Source of the DNA: JBBSOW01 sp038259365
Lineage (GTDB): Bacteria > Actinomycetota > Actinomycetes > Propionibacteriales > Propionibacteriaceae
DNA length: 64,000 nt
Assembly: GCA_038259365.1 (NCBI GenBank)
Contig: JBBSOW010000002.1
Location: 32,523-96,522 of the forward strand
Reading direction: 5' to 3'
Shown here piece by piece: positions 63,469-64,000 of the stretch. Numbering within the stretch: position 1 is the stretch's first letter; each line of letters starts with the position of its first letter. The notes under the pieces were generated by a model. It had not been told where the DNA came from, did not search any database, and was given only the letters and a program-made list of their open reading frames with translations. Both the position numbers and the translations under genes were made by a program.

Positions 63469-63636
63469 TCTGCCGATGCCTCCGAGCTAAGTCGAGAGGG
63501 GACGTTCCTCGAGGACCGATGCGGGCGGCTTCCGCTTACTGCACCCGACCTGCGGGCATCTGTATCCCTAGCATCCTTCCCCGCCATGGAGCGCGCTTGG
63601 ACAGCTAGGCCCCCTCGGATCCGTCCTTCGCAAACG

Positions 63637-64000
63637 TCAACTTCTTTGCCGGAACGCGACTTGCTTCGTACCGTCCAGCCTTCGGCTGACGTCGATGAGG
63701 TAGCCGTCGTCGTGGATCTTGCGGTGGTGGAAGGAACACAACGGGATCGCCTGGTCGAGGTCGGTTGTGCCGCCGTGCTGCCATGGCTGTCGGTGATGGA
63801 GTTCGGACCAGGCGAACGGCCGGTCGCAGCCGGCCGCGGCGCAGGCGTCGTACTGGGTGGCGAGCATGGTGCGTTGGGCGTCGCTGAACAGGCGTCGTTC
63901 GCGGCCCAGGTCCAGCGGCACCGACACTCCGCCCAGAACGGCGGGGACGATCCCGGCGTTGCAGGCGAGTTGGCGGGCCTTCTCGGCCGAGATGTCGATC
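63637..64000 (-). CDS. DUF222/HNH endonuclease (partial, cut by window end)
   Basis: The visible C-terminal 121 residues read AEKARQLACNAGIVPAVLGG, LDLGRERRLFSDAQRTMLAT, CAAAGCDRPFAWSELHHRQP, WQHGGTTDLDQAIPLCSFHH and RKIHDDGYLID. This is the HNH nuclease half of DUF222 proteins with intact metal-binding Cys and His residues (ELHHR, LCSFHHRKIH), unlike the copy at 7874-9211. The N-terminus lies beyond the window. Confidence 0.92.
   Translation of the reverse strand, partial: IDISAEKARQLACNAGIVPAVLGGVSVPLDLGRERRLFSDAQRTMLATQYDACAAAGCDRPFAWSELHHRQPWQHGGTTDLDQAIPLCSFHHRKIHDDGYLIDVSRRLDGTKQVAFRQRS

Overview
The window is GC-rich, gene-dense, single-chromosome-style DNA with many GTG and TTG starts, 4-bp stop/start overlaps, several probably leaderless genes, two ANTAR regulators, DUF222/HNH proteins and a protein O-mannosyltransferase. 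This points to an actinobacterium; Propionibacteriales is my best guess, but no rRNA or marker gene here settles the family. The housekeeping backbone follows the gene neighbourhood known from Mycobacterium tuberculosis Rv1002c-Rv1026: ppx, DUF501, ftsB-like, eno, mazG, mfd, pth, rplY, prs, glmU, TetR, ispE, rsmA, tatD, rsmI and the mannosyltransferase.

Layout. 1-9412: PadR regulator cut by the window edge, a decayed ECF sigma factor, ankyrin lipoprotein, a minus-strand run (M50B protease, nitrilase, DNA adenine methylase), Nudix hydrolase, Bax-inhibitor-1 protein and a DUF222 protein. 9413-14264: tRNA with UAA anticodon, ppx, DUF501, ftsB-like, eno, mazG, SurA-N lipoprotein. 14361-28168: a sugar island inserted between the SurA-N gene and mfd. 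It has two ABC importers, an SDR oxidoreductase, a LacD/YihT-type aldolase, an FGGY kinase, a LacI regulator and, divergently, a P-loop kinase and an AGE-family isomerase. 28170-48438: mfd, GAF/ANTAR pair, pth, rplY, a decayed padR-DUF1048-ABC cassette, prs, glmU, tRNA-Gln, TetR, MerR and MarR regulators, ispE, rsmA, PfpI-like protein, nitroreductase, tatD, rsmI, mannosyltransferase. 48477-64000: oligopeptide-type binding lipoprotein, uracil permease, asparaginase, DUF2254, glutamate dehydrogenase, SulP transporter, cobalamin riboswitch with metE, DUF1501 remnants, a DUF488-DUF2945 fusion, a VOC protein and an HNH protein cut by the window edge.

How the genes work together. In the island, an FrcABC-like importer, the kinase, the aldolase and the LacI regulator form one minus-strand operon that starts at a strong promoter overlapping a LacI-type operator. 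A second copy of that operator precedes the divergent isomerase operon. The enzyme set (isomerase, ketose kinase, class I aldolase, short-chain dehydrogenase) outlines an Embden-Meyerhof-like route for an unidentified sugar. It resembles the sulfoquinovose pathway in logic, but the isomerase lacks that pathway's sulfonate-binding residues.

A second theme is short tandem duplication. At least seven direct duplications with 14-25 bp offsets occur. One destroys a DUF1048 gene, one removes a stop codon and fuses two genes in frame, and one separates a stop/start overlap.
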